NCBI RefSeq assembly: GCF_014204865.1
Contig: NZ_JACHMG010000001.1
Location: 5,544,501-5,608,500, forward strand
Direction of reading: 5' to 3'
Length of the DNA: 64,000 nt
Source: Amycolatopsis jiangsuensis
GTDB lineage: Bacteria > Actinomycetota > Actinomycetes > Mycobacteriales > Pseudonocardiaceae
This document shows, one piece after another, positions 61,812 through 64,000 of the stretch (its first letter is position 1; each line of letters begins with the position of its first letter). Made by a program: the position numbers and the translations under genes. The notes beneath the pieces were generated by a model. That model worked only from the letters and a program-made list of their open reading frames with translations. It searched no databases and was not told where the DNA came from.

Positions 61812-64000
61812 ATGACCCGGTCGAGCGGACCCGGCACGGGGTTGTCCGGCCGGCTCGGCGTCCGCGCCGCGGTACTCCTGCTCACCGTGATCCCGCTCGT
61901 GCTCGTCTCCGTCCCATTCGGGTTCACGCAGGTCACGCGGGCGCGTGCGGCGGCGAGCACCGCCGACGCCGTCTCACAGGCGCGCCGGGTCGGCCACCTT
62001 CTCCAGCAGTTGCAGCGGCAGGGCCTGCTCACCGCGGCTTTCGTAGCCGATCCTTCGGCGGCGGGCGCCGACCTCAGCCAGCAGCAGGCCGTGGAAGCGG
62101 AGCTGAACAACGTGCACAGCGGCGCGTCTCCCGAAGTCGCGGCCGCGCTCGAGCGGGTTGCCTCGCTGTCGCAGCTAAGTCAGACCGCGGCGCGCCGCAG
62201 CATCTCTCTCGCCGACGTCGCGCACAGCTACGACGTCGCGATCACCGGTCTCATCGATGCGCTCGGCCTCGTTTCACACACCACTTCGGACGGTGAAGGG
62301 CTGCGGCAGCAGAGTGCGGCGGATGCGCTGCTGCGCGCGAACGAACAGCGCGCGCTCCGGCTGATCACCCTCGTGGCAGCGGCTGTTTCGCCCGGACAGC
62401 CCTTTGTCGACAGTGCGGGGCAGCGGGCCGTAGCGTATGCCGAGCGCTTCGGACAGCAGGCCGAGCCAGGTGACGCGGCTGTGGTGGAGAAGGTCGAGTC
62501 GAGCGCTCTGGTCCGCCGTATCGAACAGTTCGTTGCCGCGCCGGGCGCGCAGTTCGCGCCCGAGGTGGTCACCACCGCGACGCAGCTCACCGGGCAGCGT
62601 GCTGCCGCGCAGGACCAGGTCCTCGACGCGATCGCCGACCGCACCGCCGGATGGTCGGCGGACGCGAGCCGGCAGGCGTGGCTCCTCGGCGGGGCCGCGA
62701 TCGTCCTCTTCGGACTCGTGCTCGCCCTCGGCGTGGTGCTCGGCCGGTCGATGACCCGGCCGGCCGCCCGGGCGGAGCCGGATCGCGAGCCGGCCCGGGC
62801 AGGCGGCACACCGTTGTCAGCGCCCGAGGTCACTGTCGAATCCGGCGGAGGACCGGCCGTGGCGGTCGACCGCGGCCGGGATTCGGCGGCGTCCCGGCAG
62901 GCCGGGGCGCAGTTGCTCGCCGGCGCCGCCCGGCGTACCCAGAACTTGGTCAGCCGCCAGCTCGAAGTCGTCGGGGAACTGCGCCGCACCGCCACCGAAC
63001 CGGTGCTGATCGCCCACCTCTTCCGGCTCGATCGCACGGCTGCCCGGCTACGACGTACCGCGGAGGATGTGCTCGTGCTGTCCGGTGTTTCCGATCGGTC
63101 CCGGATCGGCGGGCCGATCGAGCTGGCCACCGCACTGCGTTCGGCGGCCGCGGAGATCGACGACGAGCCCCGGGTGCGGATGACCGAGCCGGCCGAGGTG
63201 CTGCTCGTCGCCGGACTGGGCATGGATCTGGTGCTGCTGTTCGCCGAACTGCTGGAGAACGCGGCCGAGTCCTCCCCGCCGGAGTCGGCCGTGGAGGTCG
63301 GCACCCGGTTCCTGCCCGGCGGCGACCTGGAGGTGAGCGTCACCGACCAAGGAATCGGCCTGCCCGCCGCACGGCTCGCGGAGGAGAACCGCAGGCTGGC
63401 CGCCCCGGAGGACGAGCCGGCGGAGCAGCTGGGCCTCGCCGTGGTCGCCCGGCTGGCCCATCGGCACGGGCTGTCCGTCGAGCTGTGCCCGGCCGCGGAG
63501 GGGCCCGGCGTGACCGCCAGGGTCACCGTGCCGCAGGCGTTGTTCACCCGCGAGGTGGACTTCCGGCACGAGCCCGCGCCGGTAGGCCTGTTCGAGCCCG
63601 GACACGTGCCGGATCCGGTGCCGCAGCTGCTGCCCGCCCCCGCGATCGCCGCACTGGCCACCCCGGCCGACGACGGCTTCGGCTGGTTCGCCAACCCGAA
63701 ACCAGCCTGGCCGGAGGATGAACCGGCAGTGCCCTGGGAGGAACCGACGCGGCGTGGCGGGGAACCGGCGCTGTGGGGTGCCGAACCGGCTGTGTCCGGG
63801 GAATCGGCTTGGCGTGGCGGGGAACCGGCGCTGTGGGGTGCCGAACCGGCTGTGTCCGGGGAATCGGCTTGGCGTGGCGGGGAAACCGCGCGACGGGGCG
63901 ATGAACCGGCTTGGCGGGGCATCGAATCGGTGCTGCGCGGCGATGAACCGGCTCGACCGGGTGCCGGCCCGGTGTGGTGTGCCGTCGAGTCAGCTGGGCG
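61812..64000 (+). CDS. Conservon-type sensor kinase (CvnA-like, nitrate-sensing domain), 3' end outside window
   Basis: The frame from the ATG at 61812 (after GGAAAGGTG) is open to the window end, at least 729 residues. Helix 1 is AVLLLTVIPLVLVSVPFGF, the sensing region of about 240 residues is helical and Gln/Ala-rich like nitrate/nitrite-sensing (NIT) domains, and helix 2 is AWLLGGAAIVLFGLVLALGVVLG. A cytoplasmic part has ARRTQNLVSRQLEVVGELRR, RLDRTAARLRRTAEDVLVLSG, the N-box ELLENAAESSPP and VTDQGIGLP. No phospho-acceptor His is seen in the expected helix, as in CvnA proteins. The Trp/Gly/Glu repeat tail begins at about residue 640. Roadblock, DUF742 and GTPase genes are expected just beyond the window. 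Confidence 0.88.
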   Translation, partial: MTRSSGPGTGLSGRLGVRAAVLLLTVIPLVLVSVPFGFTQVTRARAAASTADAVSQARRVGHLLQQLQRQGLLTAAFVADPSAAGADLSQQQAVEAELNNVHSGASPEVAAALERVASLSQLSQTAARRSISLADVAHSYDVAITGLIDALGLVSHTTSDGEGLRQQSAADALLRANEQRALRLITLVAAAVSPGQPFVDSAGQRAVAYAERFGQQAEPGDAAVVEKVESSALVRRIEQFVAAPGAQFAPEVVTTATQLTGQRAAAQDQVLDAIADRTAGWSADASRQAWLLGGAAIVLFGLVLALGVVLGRSMTRPAARAEPDREPARAGGTPLSAPEVTVESGGGPAVAVDRGRDSAASRQAGAQLLAGAARRTQNLVSRQLEVVGELRRTATEPVLIAHLFRLDRTAARLRRTAEDVLVLSGVSDRSRIGGPIELATALRSAAAEIDDEPRVRMTEPAEVLLVAGLGMDLVLLFAELLENAAESSPPESAVEVGTRFLPGGDLEVSVTDQGIGLPAARLAEENRRLAAPEDEPAEQLGLAVVARLAHRHGLSVELCPAAEGPGVTARVTVPQALFTREVDFRHEPAPVGLFEPGHVPDPVPQLLPAPAIAALATPADDGFGWFANPKPAWPEDEPAVPWEEPTRRGGEPALWGAEPAVSGESAWRGGEPALWGAEPAVSGESAWRGGETARRGDEPAWRGIESVLRGDEPARPGAGPVWCAVESAG
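63751..63885 (+). repeat. 60-bp exact tandem repeat in the C-terminal tail of the kinase gene
   Basis: 63751-63810 and 63811-63870 are identical over 60 bp, and a third partial unit begins at 63871 (first 14 bp identical). Each unit encodes a 20-residue stretch of the type WRGGEPALWGAEPAVSGESA. Diverged units (RGDEPAWRGIES, LRGDEPARPG) continue to the window end. Confidence 0.92.

Noticed and set aside
62228..63922. Minus-strand open frame of 564 codons at the right end
   Set aside because: It is Ser/Arg/Ala-rich with no motif; the plus-strand frame from 61812 encodes a recognisable sensor kinase.

Overview
The window is very GC-rich actinobacterial DNA. Three things point to the Pseudonocardiaceae, most likely Amycolatopsis or a close relative: a type VII (ESX-like) secretion locus without PE/PPE genes, a nitrate-sensing-type conservon kinase, and tRNA genes that do not encode CCA. 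This placement is an inference from gene content and base composition. No rRNA, prophage or CRISPR array is visible.

The left third (3-23903) is one rightward type VII secretion effector locus. It holds the tail of an ADP-ribosyltransferase-like protein, a beta-helix protein fused to two AAA+ modules (the second degenerate), a YbaB-like protein, an EspC/WXG100-like small protein, one 6,115-residue giant protein, and a small SseB-like accessory protein. The giant protein combines a WXG100-like N-terminus, about 940 residues of Gly/Pro/Ser/Asn-rich linker, two copies of a 424-residue module each followed by a different HExxH metalloprotease-like domain, a long beta-rich stalk, a coiled coil, a His/Cys domain resembling the autoprocessing protease of large clostridial toxins, and a DxD glycosyltransferase set between three copies of another repeat. 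It looks like a multi-warhead secreted toxin and is the most notable object in the window.

From 23986 to 36625 there are mostly single genes: a small heat-shock protein, dusB, a DUF4143 ATPase preceded by four 23-bp repeats, an amidohydrolase, an Lrp regulator next to a wrecked amino-acid permease, lysA, an M20 peptidase, tadA running into a tRNA-Ser gene, a methyltransferase, and a leftward pair of ESX-like small proteins. A methyltransferase pseudogene at 24529-25122 has had its 3' part inverted. A complete IS256-family element with an 8-bp target duplication sits at 36711-38150.

The segment 38387-53942 carries a TauD-type dioxygenase, a limonene-epoxide-hydrolase-like protein, a CapA-like protein, a secreted ExeM/NucH nuclease, a leftward four-gene unit built on an FtsK/SpoIIIE ATPase with two WXG-like small proteins, a second tRNA-Ser, a PP2C phosphatase, an orphan HTH-methylase-specificity fusion, a soluble Ser/Thr kinase, panE and a CcdC-like membrane protein.

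The right end (53987-64000) has a truncated sugar-dehydrogenase leader, a 3-hydroxyacyl-CoA dehydrogenase, a TetR gene divergent from a deazaflavin-dependent reductase with two palindromic operators between them, a two-component system with an 11-bp-period box array in front of it, a threonine-dehydratase-like enzyme, and a conservon-type sensor kinase that runs off the window.
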